Assembly (NCBI RefSeq): GCF_963664415.1
Contig: NZ_OY761445.1
Span: forward strand, 1,390,501 to 1,454,500
Direction: 5' to 3'
From: an uncultured Desulfobacter sp.
GTDB taxonomy: Bacteria > Desulfobacterota > Desulfobacteria > Desulfobacterales > Desulfobacteraceae
DNA: 64,000 nucleotides
In this document: one piece after another, positions 26,413 through 34,672 of the stretch
Numbering within the stretch: the stretch's first letter is position 1
How the letters are laid out: each line of letters opens with the position of its first letter
Notes under the pieces: generated by a model
Database searches by the model: none
The model's input: only the letters and a program-made list of their open reading frames with translations
What the model was told of the DNA's origin: nothing
Translations under genes and position numbers: made by a program

Positions 26413-27189
26413 TCATTCCTTTGGAATGACTTTGCCGTCTATTACCCCTTTCCAGCCTTTCCTTTTTTTGACATCTTGTGCCATTAGAAGGATCGTTGTT
26501 TTCTTCCCAGCAGATTCTACTGTTTTAAACTCAAGCTTTTTTACAGGAGTTGCTTTTCCCTCACTTGTCTGGCGGTATGTTGTATCTGCTAATTCCCCTT
26601 CCCAGGCATCACCTTCTTCTATCCCTTTTGTCATGAGAAAATTTACTGTTTGACCAGAAGCAATGGTCATTTTTTTGTATTCCATTTTACCAATCAGGGT
26701 TATGGTTTTATCATCATATTCAAAAATTTTACCGTTGGCATATCCAATCCACTTACCACGTGTATGAATGGATTTTTCCATTTCCAATGTCCGTTTGCCT
26801 TCATCCGGAAGGTCAAGGGTCAGGTAAGTTCTCTGACCAATTTTTTCCGGTGTTCCATCCGGTCCGATAATATAAATGTCTCCTTTGACCCTGCTCGTGA
26901 AGGGTGCATTTGGAATAAGAAGATATTTAATCATTAAGGCAGTACGTTCTTCTCCTGAAAAAAAATGCGTTTGATAAACAATGTCACCTGTTTTTTTGAA
27001 TGAATCGTCATGCCATTGGCGGTATTCTATAGGCTTGCCCATATTATTCCACATGGCATGCGTGAGTCGAAAATTTCTGAAAAGATCTTCTCTTATTACA
27101 TCAGTTTGACTCTCACTTGAACAACTGGAAGCCAACATAAAAATCAATACAAAGATTAGTTTCAAGATCATAGCTGTTTTTTTATTCAT
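26413..27189 (-). CDS. Outer-membrane lipoprotein-sorting-type lipoprotein
   Basis: 258 residues. Signal sequence MNKKTAMILKLIFVLIFML is followed by ASSC, a slightly atypical lipobox with C23. The mature domain has repeated beta strands (YLTLDLPDEGKRTLEMEKS, GKMEYKKMTIASGQTV) of the LolA/LolB-like outer-membrane lipoprotein-sorting family (COG2834-like). It is probably a periplasmic lipoprotein. It is followed by attC-like site 1 and preceded by group II intron 3' sequence, so it appears to be a mobile cassette gene. Confidence 0.72.
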   Translation of the reverse strand: MNKKTAMILKLIFVLIFMLASSCSSESQTDVIREDLFRNFRLTHAMWNNMGKPIEYRQWHDDSFKKTGDIVYQTHFFSGEERTALMIKYLLIPNAPFTSRVKGDIYIIGPDGTPEKIGQRTYLTLDLPDEGKRTLEMEKSIHTRGKWIGYANGKIFEYDDKTITLIGKMEYKKMTIASGQTVNFLMTKGIEEGDAWEGELADTTYRQTSEGKATPVKKLEFKTVESAGKKTTILLMAQDVKKRKGWKGVIDGKVIPKE

Positions 27190-27228
27190 TTATAAATTCC
27201 TTTCATTTAATAAAGATGTTTTAAACAT

Positions 27229-27360
27229 CTCACGGTAGGAACGCCAGTCACCCAGCGCCCCCGGCACAGTCCCGGACGTGCGGTTTTCCCGCATCCGGTT
27301 CTTCGGTTAGACTCGCTTCCGCGCGGACCTTCGTAAGCGGTGTTTTAACTCGTGTTCGAC
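27229..27360 (-). mobile_element. Group II intron 3'-end remnant (domains V-VI)
   Basis: Minus-strand sequence holds a domain V-like hairpin, AACCGGATGCGGG-AAAA-CCGCACGTCCGG, followed by CTGTGCCGGGGGCGCTGGGTGACTGG (in two pieces) and CCTACCGTGAG, the usual order of domain V, domain VI and the intron 3' end. No reverse-transcriptase frame remains upstream. The 3' end abuts a small palindrome, AGATGTTTTAAACATCT on the plus strand, before the lipoprotein gene. Confidence 0.55.
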
Positions 27361-27498
27361 AGTTGTAGGATCATTTGACTCCTTATTGTGACAAAATTCC
27401 TAATAATTTCAAGAAAAATGTTGGTTTCGATGCCAAAACTTGTAGGCACACGACTATTGGATTTATTCTTGACATGTTAGCTCATACACGCTTTTTAG

Positions 27499-28582
27499 AT
27501 GGGCATGTATGTGCGCACAATAAAACGGAAGAACAAGGATGGGTCAGAGGTCGAGTATGTTCAATTGGCCCACAACACCCGGCACCCTGAAAAAGGGTAT
27601 TCCCGAGCCGAGGTCATCCACTCCTTCGGACGACGGGATCAACTCGATGTAGCCGCCCTTAAAAGATTGGTCGGCAGCCTCGGTCGGTTTATAAGCCCGG
27701 GGGATGCGCAATTCATCGAGGCCGAAAGACGAGGAATAAAGTTTGAATCCAGCCGATCTGCAGGCGGTGCTATTGTGCTTAAAGGCCTATGGGACCGAAT
27801 TGGTATCGACAAATGTCTTGCTGATGCACTGAAAGATAGATCCTTTACCACTCCCGTCCGTGATGCCGTTTTCGCCATGGTAGCAAATCGGGCATTGGCG
27901 CCTTGCTCCAAGCTTGCTGTCGAAGAATGGGCAGAATACGATGTGTATCTGGGATCTGAAAAGCCAATTCAGGTACAGCACCTATATCGCAGTATGGATT
28001 TTTTGCTCGCACATGCAGACACTATTCAAGAGAAGGTGTTTTGGTCAACGGCACATTTGCTGAATCTCACGGTGGATCTCATCTTTTTCGACACAACCAA
28101 TACCTATTTTGAAATGGAAGGGCCAGGAGATTCTGAACTGCTCGCATACGGCAACTCTAAACATAAACGAAATGACCTGCCCCAAGTCATCATAGGCCTT
28201 GCCGTTACAAGAGAAGGTATCCCGGTTCGATGCTGGGTGTTGCCCGGCAATCAAAACGATGCCAAGTGTGTCAAGCAGGTACAAAAGGACATGAACGACT
28301 GGAAGCTGGGTAACGTCATCTGGGCCATGGACAGGGGCATGACCAGTGAAGAAAATCGAAAGACGCTTCAAAGGGCTGGTGGGCAGTACATCCTTGGGGA
28401 GAAACTTCGGGGGCCTCACCTGAATGAAGCAGCCTTGAACCGGGGTGGCCGCTTTAAGGTCATCAAAGAAAATCTTCATATCAAAGAGGTCTATGCCGGT
28501 GAAGGGTCAGGACGCCGCCGTTTTGTCGTCGCCTTTAATCCCGAGCAGGCCGAACATGACGTGATCCGTACGCCGGGTGGTG
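27499..28582 (+). pseudogene. IS1634-family transposase, truncated by group II intron
   Basis: About 361 transposase codons with the IS1634/IS4-type DDE layout: FFDTTNTYFE carries the first Asp and AMDRGMTSEEN the second. The region with the third residue (YREK-type Glu) is missing because the frame is cut at about 28583 by group II intron sequence; full proteins are around 550 residues. The remaining 3' part is not found after the intron, so a deletion followed. Inverted ends could not be placed. Confidence 0.85.
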
Positions 28583-29964
28583 GTGTGCCATGAGAGCAAA
28601 AAGTTTTGCTCGGAACTGAGGGAAACCGAATTATCTGAAGCCCATTGACAAAGCCATCTTTAAGGGTGGTGAGCGAGTTGCCGGGCCGTAACGAGAGTGA
28701 ACGCCCAGGTGGCCCCGAAAGTGAGAAACCCCGGAGGTCGAACCCGCAACCGTAGGGTGAAGACAGCATGGGTAGTCGAAGTCTGACCGATACGACTGCT
28801 CACTCCGGCGGGGTGGTAGCGACAGCACGGTAACAAGGACATGCCGAGCAACTGGAGAAACCCTCCTCGTTCCGGGAAGAAATTGTCGGAGCAAGGTAGA
28901 TGCTATAACCGTAAACAGCGGGAAGTGTGGCGAAGACGAGAGGGTGGCGGATAGGTTCGTAGTAGCTGTGAATCGGAGTAACATCCGGGGAGCGAAGGAG
29001 CCTTGCTGTTAACAATTTTCCAACAACATAGGGAGGTAAGGACTTTATGATAAAGAAGTCCATTAGGTTACAAGACCTGAGAAGGAAAATATATTTAAAA
29101 GCGAAGTCTGACAAGACATCGCGGTTCTGGGGACTGTACGTTCATGTTTGCAAGATGGAAACGCTTCATGAATCCTACCTCATGGCAAAACGAAATAACG
29201 GAGCGCCAGGGATTGACGGTGGAACGTTTAAAGCCGTCGAAGAGGGTGGAATTGAAGACTTCCTCAAACAGATCCGGACGGAATTGGTCTCCGGCACGTA
29301 CAAACCATTACGGAACCGAAGGAAAGAAATTCCCAAAGGCAATGACAAAGTCAGAGTCCTCGGGATTCCTTCTATAAAAGACCGAGTGGTTCAGGGAGCC
29401 CTCAAGTTGATCTTGAAAGTTGGTGGAAAGAAAGGTGTTCCACAAGGTGGAGTCATCTCGCCTTTGCTGAGCAATATCTATCTTAATGAGGTAGATAAAA
29501 TGCTGGAGCGGGCAAAAGAAGTCACGCGTAACGGTAGATATACGTATATTGAATACTCACGTTTTGCCGATGACCTGGTGATTTTGGTTGATGGCTTTAG
29601 CAAGTGGAATTGGCTGGTTGATGCCGCCAATAAGAGACTCCTTGAGGAGTTGGAAAAGCTTGATGTACAGCTTAATCGGGAGAAATCCAAACTGGTAGAT
29701 CTTACCCGTGGTGAAACATTCAGTTTTCTCGGATTTGATTTTAGACGGGCTAAAACTCGTCGAGGCAAGTTGGGTGTACTTGTCACTCCAAGAATGAAAG
29801 CACGAACAGCTCTTCTCAGCAGACTTAAGGAGGTGTTCCGTCGTTTTCGTTCGCAACCGCTTGATAGGATAGTGGCTGAGATCAATCCGATTTTGCGTGG
29901 ATGGGTAAACTACTTTCGGATTGGAAATTCCAGTCAATGTTTTGGTTATGTAAAAGACTGGTGA
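28583..29964 (+). mobile_element. Group II intron, 3'-truncated
   Basis: The 5' end begins GTGTGCCATGAGAGC, fitting the GUGYG intron start, followed by about 460 bp of ribozyme-like sequence (for example GAGGTCGAACCCGCAACC) and a reverse-transcriptase frame. Domains V and VI are absent. At about 29965 the sequence passes directly into a permease gene on the other strand. It is inserted in the IS1634 transposase frame in the same orientation. Confidence 0.75.
29047..29964 (+). pseudogene. ltrA: Group II intron reverse transcriptase/maturase, internally deleted
   Basis: 305 codons, starting MIKKSIRLQDLRRK. RT-0/1 motifs are present (NNGAPGIDG, RVLGIPSIKDRVVQGALK), as are QGGVISPLLSN and the FADD catalytic pair. 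About 75 residues between the LKLIL of RT-2 and the next LKLIL before GKKGVPQ are missing without a frame break, removing the first catalytic Asp region. This looks like recombination between the two short repeats. The C-terminal maturase and endonuclease region is also cut after GYVKDW. It is not functional. Confidence 0.85.
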
Positions 29965-30283
29965 CTGGGACCCCTTTTTGGTAAAGCATTCCCACCAAAG
30001 GATAAGCGATCGGACCTGGGATTAGAGCGACGGAACCGATAAAGGCTGCAGAAATGACGCTAACACCAGTTGACGACTGACCGAGAAGCTTTGCCAAGTC
30101 ATCTGAAGGCACCACAGTTAAGAAGACACTGACAAAAATTATCAGCAACAAAAATTGTGGTAAAAGCTTAAATAACATTTGCAGGCCGTTCACAATTCCC
30201 TTTGCTGTTCGTTTTCTGTCAACAACGGCAGAGAATGCAACCGCTGCAAGTGTTATGATTATAAGTATCAATTCTTTTTGCAT
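29965..30283 (-). pseudogene. Membrane permease, 3'-truncated
   Basis: About 106 codons from ATG 30283. Four hydrophobic segments are seen (LILIIITLAAVAFSAVV, then FLLLIIFVSVFLTVV, then SVISAAFIGSVALIPG). The pattern ALIPGPIAYPLVGMLYQKGVP is typical of DUF318/ArsP-like permeases. The frame loses homology where group II intron sequence begins, so the C-terminal part is gone. It lies directly after attC-like site 3 on the minus strand and may have belonged with the DUF2798 gene. Confidence 0.7.
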
Positions 30284-30304
30284 ATTACCTATTCGTTTTT
30301 ATGA

Positions 30305-30377
30305 GGCTAACACCAGCATCACCTGGGTTCCCCAGAGCTTCAGCGGCGGGGAAGTTCCGGTGCATGCATTTGTTGGC
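30305..30377 (-). repeat. attC-like recombination site 3
   Basis: Minus strand runs from GCCAACAAATGCATGCACC to GGTGATGCTGGTGTTAGCC, with simple-site cores GCCAAC and GTTAGCC and a central hairpin (about 73 bp). It lies between the DUF2798 gene stop and the permease start, the position expected of an attC between two cassettes. It is the most convincing of the three sites. Confidence 0.7.
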
Positions 30378-30486
30378 AATGTTTTAGAACTTTATTAATC
30401 GATCAAGCAGGACATCTATCATCACTGCGGTTCTGACACGGTGCCTATAGGCACATGCCTTTTCTAAAGGCAGCCTTTATCCCCTT

Positions 30487-30720
30487 TTAATTCTTAACCA
30501 ATCGATGAACGATCCTACGCGCGAGTGGTGCAACCACCAAAACAACAGGAAACGCGATAATCCACGATGGAATCCAAGCCCCCATCCAAACTCCGGCAAA
30601 ATTAGGGATAACCCCGACAGCACGAAAGGTGGAAATGGCTGATATAATAGAAGACATCAGCCCCGAGAGAGCAAAACCAAAGGCTATTGGCTCGAAACGA
30701 CGAGGTATCATATTTTTCAT
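30487..30720 (-). CDS. DUF2798-family membrane protein
   Basis: 77 residues with two transmembrane helices (FGFALSGLMSSIISAIST and WIPSWIIAFPVVLVVAPL) and the family-typical MSxxxSxxxT and WxxAFPVVLVVAPLxRR patterns. Function is unknown. An attC-like site follows it. The 235 bp upstream hold two copies of an operator-like palindrome shared with the divergent tetR pseudogene, so it was probably repressed by that regulator. Confidence 0.82.
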   Translation of the reverse strand: MKNMIPRRFEPIAFGFALSGLMSSIISAISTFRAVGVIPNFAGVWMGAWIPSWIIAFPVVLVVAPLARRIVHRLVKN

Positions 30721-30835
30721 CCTTATTAGAGTTGTGGTTTGGTAAACTGTTGCAAACGCTTGCCGCGTTCAAATGTTCGTAGGTCATTCTGAATAATTTT
30801 ATATAGCCGTTGCCATAAAAATATCCTTGTAAAAA

Positions 30836-30859
30836 AAATCAAACCAAATAGTATGATTT
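30836..30859. promoter_or_regulatory. Palindromic operator candidate 1 (TetR)
   Basis: AAATCAAAC-N6-AGTATGATTT. The same half-sites recur inverted at 30902-30925. A spaced palindrome of this size beside a divergently read tetR gene is typical of TetR-family operators. Confidence 0.6.
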
Positions 30860-30901
30860 TTTTTTTGCAATAATAAAAAAACAGAAAGGCCTTGTCAATA
30901 A

Positions 30902-30925
30902 AAATCATACTGACTAGTTTGATTT
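30902..30925. promoter_or_regulatory. Palindromic operator candidate 2 (TetR)
   Basis: AAATCATACT-N5-GTTTGATTT, the reverse complement of site 1 except for the central bases. It lies inside a perfect longer inverted repeat, TGTCAATAAAAATCA / TGATTTTTATTGACA, with a 12-bp gap, 21 bp before the tetR start. Confidence 0.65.
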
Positions 30926-30955
30926 TTATTGACATCAATAGGGGTAGAACCATTT

Positions 30956-31546
30956 ATGAAAAAAATAGAGCAGAACAAAAAGCAGAAACGGGAAAGGATA
31001 TTAAAAGTTGCACAGGAGATCTTTCAATATAGCGGCTTCATCGGCGCCAGCATGGATAAAATCGCATAGAAGGCTTGTGTTACCAAACAAACGGTATACC
31101 GATATTTCAGCACAAAGGAAGTACTTTTCCAGGCAGCACTGGAAGTCCAGCGATTGCAGGCAAAAAATGATTTTTTGGATGCATTGAACCTGGAAGATGC
31201 AGACAAGGCGTTGAAAGCCTTTGCAACTGGTTTCATAAGAAGGCATTTATCAAAGGAACATCTGGCTAATATACGTCTGTTAGTGTCGGAAGGATCCACA
31301 GTTCCAGAAATAACAAGTGCTTTCTACGCTATGGGTCCGAAAAAAACTCAAGCCTGCATTTCCCAGTTCCTAAAAAAGCGGTTTGAAATTGATGATGCTG
31401 AATACGAGATCAGTGTTTTTCTTAACACGCTTCTTTCCATGCGTATGCCTGTGCTCACCGGACTGCACGCGCTGCCATCACAGGCAGAGATCCGCCGACA
31501 TTCTGAAAAAACAGTAGAATTATTTCTGAAATTGCTTGATTTATAG
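30956..31546 (+). pseudogene. TetR-family regulator with in-frame amber codon
   Basis: 197 codons, one frame, interrupted only by TAG at 31067-31069 (codon 38). The N-terminus is a normal TetR HTH (AQEIFQYSGFIGASMDKIA, then stop, then KACVTKQTVYRYFSTKEVLF), where the stop replaces a residue that is usually Glu or Arg. The ligand-binding domain downstream is intact to TAG-free residue 196. Either a recent nonsense mutation or, less likely, readthrough (pyrrolysine). Twin operators lie directly upstream, and the divergent DUF2798 gene is the likely target. Confidence 0.8.
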
Positions 31547-31563
31547 AAAGGGTGAGGTGAGTG

Positions 31564-31695
31564 ATGATACCAAAAAAACAATCCATGAAATGAGAACGAT
31601 GTGGAGCCGCTATCCCTGAAAACGAGGAGCGGGATTTCCAGGGACAGGTGCTATGCGAGGATTGCTACATGATCGCGCTTTCACCGAATAGATAG
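31564..31695 (+). pseudogene. Short zinc-ribbon protein remnant with in-frame TGA
   Basis: Reading from ATG 31564: MIPKKQSMK, TGA (31591-31593), ERCGAAIPENEERDFQG, then VLCEDCYMIALSPNR and stop. The C-terminal Cys4 zinc ribbon found at the end of FmdE-like proteins has CxxCG...LCEDCYMDALSP; the TGA sits exactly at the first Cys. The usual continuation after ALSP is lost. Most simply a decayed fragment. A selenocysteine in place of Cys is a formal alternative. Confidence 0.45.
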
Positions 31696-31882
31696 TTCAA
31701 AACTCAACATCCCTTGGATAATCTTTTTGTCTTTCAAACTCAAAATCATCCCCCATCTTGGGACAATTCAAAAGAAATTCTTTCAATGTCGGTTTTTTTG
31801 TGGTGATTCTTTTATACTTCCTTAACTGACAGGATAACTACAGCTTTAATAATAGTCAGCCTAGTCAATTTACAAAGTCAAG

Positions 31883-32815
31883 TCAATTTTTTTCTTTGGT
31901 TACAGAGATCCAGCTCAGCAGCGACCCTGAGATAAGCAAACCGCACCCGATCCACAAGGAGGGGGTGGGTGCCACGGAAAGGTAGATGCAGGAGACAATT
32001 GTGGATAAAAGCGGGATCGTGTAGGAGCTTGCCGCCAAAAAAATAGTATTGCCTTTTCGCATGGCATTATCCCACAGGCTGTAGGCCGTCAATGTAATAA
32101 ACGCCAAAGCCGCTACCTCCCCGGCCACTTGAAGATTCCAGTCCCTGGGTTCATCCACAAAAGAATTCATGATAAACAGGGCAACCGCAGTGGCAGCCAG
32201 AAAAAACGGAACAGCCCCCCCGGCCTGGTCCGGGGCCACCCATTTCCGGGTGAGATTAGAGTAAAGCCCCCAGGATAATGCAGCGAACAAGGCCAGCAGA
32301 TATGCCGTTGGATTGGAGGAAAGATTATTCAGCATTGCATGCCATGTATGACTGCCACCGCCTGCCAGGACCAAGTATATCCCAAACAGGGCCAAGGCGG
32401 TTCCGGGCAACAGAAGCCAACTGGCTTTGTTTTTTAAAATGGGAACGGAAAATACCAATATCAATGCCGGCCACAGATAATTGATCAACCCCATCTCCAG
32501 AGATTGGCTGCGGTTTTCAGCCATGCCCACGGCAAGAAACAGGAACAGCATATAGCCTACAAAAAGAGAGCCGCAGCCCCAAAGATACCGGTGCGGCAAA
32601 TTTGAGAGCTTGCTTCGCTGTCTTGACGATCTCAATGCATTGATAAGGCCGAATACGGCACTGATGAGATACACATAACCGGCACCGTAAACCGGGCCAA
32701 GATGTTCAGAGATACTACGGGTAAACGCAATGGTAAAACTCCACAATAAAATAGCCAAAAGCCCGCCTATTGTCGCCGTAAAGGCGGTCTTGTCCGAATT
32801 GTTTTTTTCTGCCAT
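31883..32815 (-). CDS. Aromatic amino acid/EamA-family exporter, YddG-like
   Basis: 310 residues, about ten transmembrane helices in two EamA repeats. Motifs resemble YddG (GLLAILLWSFTIAFTRSISEHLGP, ENRSQSLEMGLINYLWPALILV, SLWDNAMRKGN), the drug/metabolite-transporter branch that exports aromatic amino acids. Substrate is inferred from family only. A ribosome site GAGGAAC precedes ATG 32815. A prephenate dehydrogenase lies 3 kb away, which fits but does not prove an aromatic link. Confidence 0.82.
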   Translation of the reverse strand: MAEKNNSDKTAFTATIGGLLAILLWSFTIAFTRSISEHLGPVYGAGYVYLISAVFGLINALRSSRQRSKLSNLPHRYLWGCGSLFVGYMLFLFLAVGMAENRSQSLEMGLINYLWPALILVFSVPILKNKASWLLLPGTALALFGIYLVLAGGGSHTWHAMLNNLSSNPTAYLLALFAALSWGLYSNLTRKWVAPDQAGGAVPFFLAATAVALFIMNSFVDEPRDWNLQVAGEVAALAFITLTAYSLWDNAMRKGNTIFLAASSYTIPLLSTIVSCIYLSVAPTPSLWIGCGLLISGSLLSWISVTKEKN

Positions 32816-33015
32816 TCTTTTTGTTCCTCAGCACTTGATCGGGTACACCGGCACAGGTACACAATGCCGGATAAAGGGTTGAAATCTAAACCCGAACATG
32901 CCAAATGTCAACGTGTTGAAAAAAATCCCCCCCCCGGGCGGGACTGTCGGCAACAGGTTGTTCAGAAAAAAAAACAACAGCAAGCTCAACGACAAGCAGG
33001 GGAAGGTCTGTAGCC

Positions 33016-33043
33016 TTGACAACGCCCCACGCAGTTTTATGTT
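33016..33043 (+). promoter_or_regulatory. Sigma-70 promoter for the siroheme protein gene
   Basis: TTGACA (33016-33021), 16-bp spacer, TATGTT (33038-33043). A small palindrome TTATGT-TG-ACATAA overlaps the -10 region and start site and could be an operator. The region 32816-33015 otherwise shows no gene. Confidence 0.5.
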
Positions 33044-33098
33044 GACATAATGTTTTTATTAACGCACCACATATAACTTTAATTTAAGGATGAACCTG

Positions 33099-33758
33099 AT
33101 GCTCAAACTTGGTGAAAAGGGAGCCATACTCCAAAATGACAACGAAACCTATGCCATTGCCCCTCATATCCCATGCGGGGTTATTACACCGGATATGCTC
33201 AGAAAAATTGCTGATGTATCAGAAAAATATAATGCAAAAGCACTCAAGCTGACCGGGGCCACCCGTATTACCATTGTAGGACTCAAAGAAGAGGATATTG
33301 ATTCAGTTTGGCAGGATTTGGAACTTGACAAGGGTGCCGCCGTGGGTATGTGTATCCGTTCGGTACGCGCCTGTCCCGGGACCACCTTTTGCAAACTTGG
33401 CAAACAGGACGCCCTGGGCGTGGGTATGGAAATTGACAAACAATATCATGCCATGGAACTGCCGGGTAAATTCAAAATCGCGGTTTCCGGATGCAAACTC
33501 TCCTGCTCCGAATCCTGGGTCAGGGACCTTGGACTCATCGGAGAAGCTGACGGTTGGACTATTGTCATCGGCGGCAACGTAGGCTCGAGTCCTAGAATTG
33601 CCCAGAAAGTGGCTGAAGGAATGAGCACCGAACAAGCCATGGATGCCTGTAACCGCATTGTTGAATATTACAAGGAAAATGCAAAAAAAGGGGAGCGCCT
33701 GGGAAAAATGATCGACCGTATCGGCCTTGAACCCTTTGAGCAGGCCATTAAAGGTTAA
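33099..33758 (+). CDS. Small siroheme/[4Fe-4S] sulfite-nitrite reductase-type protein
   Basis: 219 residues, about the size of the low-molecular-weight assimilatory-type sulfite reductase of Desulfovibrio. The siroheme-cluster ligands appear as ACPGTTFC (C-x5-C) near residue 90 and SGCKLSC (C-x3-C) near 133. A ferredoxin-like N-terminal half (LKLTGATRITIVG) precedes them. It reduces sulfite or nitrite with electrons from an unidentified donor. ATG 33099 is preferred to 33090 since AAGGA is then 8 nt upstream. Followed after 2 bp by an MBL hydrolase. Confidence 0.85.
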   Translation: MLKLGEKGAILQNDNETYAIAPHIPCGVITPDMLRKIADVSEKYNAKALKLTGATRITIVGLKEEDIDSVWQDLELDKGAAVGMCIRSVRACPGTTFCKLGKQDALGVGMEIDKQYHAMELPGKFKIAVSGCKLSCSESWVRDLGLIGEADGWTIVIGGNVGSSPRIAQKVAEGMSTEQAMDACNRIVEYYKENAKKGERLGKMIDRIGLEPFEQAIKG

Positions 33759-33760
33759 TT

Positions 33761-34672
33761 ATGCCAACCCCATACATACCCGAAGACAGGTTTCCCATAC
33801 AGGTGAGCCCCAGCGTACAGGTGCTCGGCAACTACTACTTCAACCTCATGCTGATCACGGGCAAAAAAAAGAGCCTGCTGTTTGAGGCCGGTGTTTCAGG
33901 TATGGTGGATCAAGCCATCCGGCAGCTGGATGGCCTTGGAATTTCCCCGGACATTATCGTTGTCAGCCATCCCCACGCAGACCATGTAACCGGTCTGCCC
34001 GGGTTGGCTGACCGATTCAAAAACGCCCGGATCATTGCAGGACCCGGCGCCAAAAAATTTATGGCCCATCCCAAGGCAGTGCCGGCACTGATCGCCGAGG
34101 ATCGGTTCGTATCCCGGCGTCTTGGTGAAGAGGGATTAACACCGGCCCGCCCCAGCCTTGATGCCCCACCGGATGTCAGCCGCATTGAAGAGGTTGACTG
34201 CCCTGCCCGCCTGGATCTGGGCGGTGGTATCTTTTTTGATCTGCTGCCGGCAACAGGCCATTCTCCGGGGGCATTGATGGGCATTGCCGTGCCGGACCAG
34301 GTGCTGTGCTGTTCCGATGCTTTAGGGTTCCACTATCCGGGGAGGGATTTCTGGCCCCTGTTTTTCACGGGCGCAGAAGAATACTTTGACACCATCAAAC
34401 AGATCAGGACGCTGGCCCCCAAAATCATCTGTCCTGCCCACCATGGACCTATCATGGCCGACAACGTTTCTTCGGCCCTGGAAACAGCCGAATCCAGGAC
34501 ACTTGAAATCATACAAATGATAAAGACCACTACCCTCGATGACCAGGAACTGGTCACAAAACTATTCAACATGTCCTATAAAGACGAATTCCGTCTGTAC
34601 ACCAAAGAAAACGTCACAAACTGTGCCGGGCTGCTGGTCAAACGGTCCAGGGAATTTAACGCGCCTTCGTAA
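33761..34672 (+). CDS. Metallo-beta-lactamase-fold hydrolase
   Basis: 303 residues. The metal site HPHADH is near residue 69, a further His lies in ATGHSPG (near 166), an Asp in CCSDALG (near 186), and a late His in PAHHGP (near 228), all in MBL order. Glyoxalase II-like or persulfide dioxygenase-like chemistry is possible; there is no rhodanese domain. It starts 2 bp after the siroheme protein stop, so a sulfur-related substrate is a fair guess. Its end overlaps the convergent EamA gene by 17 bp. Confidence 0.85.
   Translation: MPTPYIPEDRFPIQVSPSVQVLGNYYFNLMLITGKKKSLLFEAGVSGMVDQAIRQLDGLGISPDIIVVSHPHADHVTGLPGLADRFKNARIIAGPGAKKFMAHPKAVPALIAEDRFVSRRLGEEGLTPARPSLDAPPDVSRIEEVDCPARLDLGGGIFFDLLPATGHSPGALMGIAVPDQVLCCSDALGFHYPGRDFWPLFFTGAEEYFDTIKQIRTLAPKIICPAHHGPIMADNVSSALETAESRTLEIIQMIKTTTLDDQELVTKLFNMSYKDEFRLYTKENVTNCAGLLVKRSREFNAPS

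Noticed and set aside
30284..31000. CRISPR-like repeats among the ATCAAAC/GTATGAT palindromes
   Set aside because: Only two copies, inverted relative to each other, beside a tetR gene; they fit operators.
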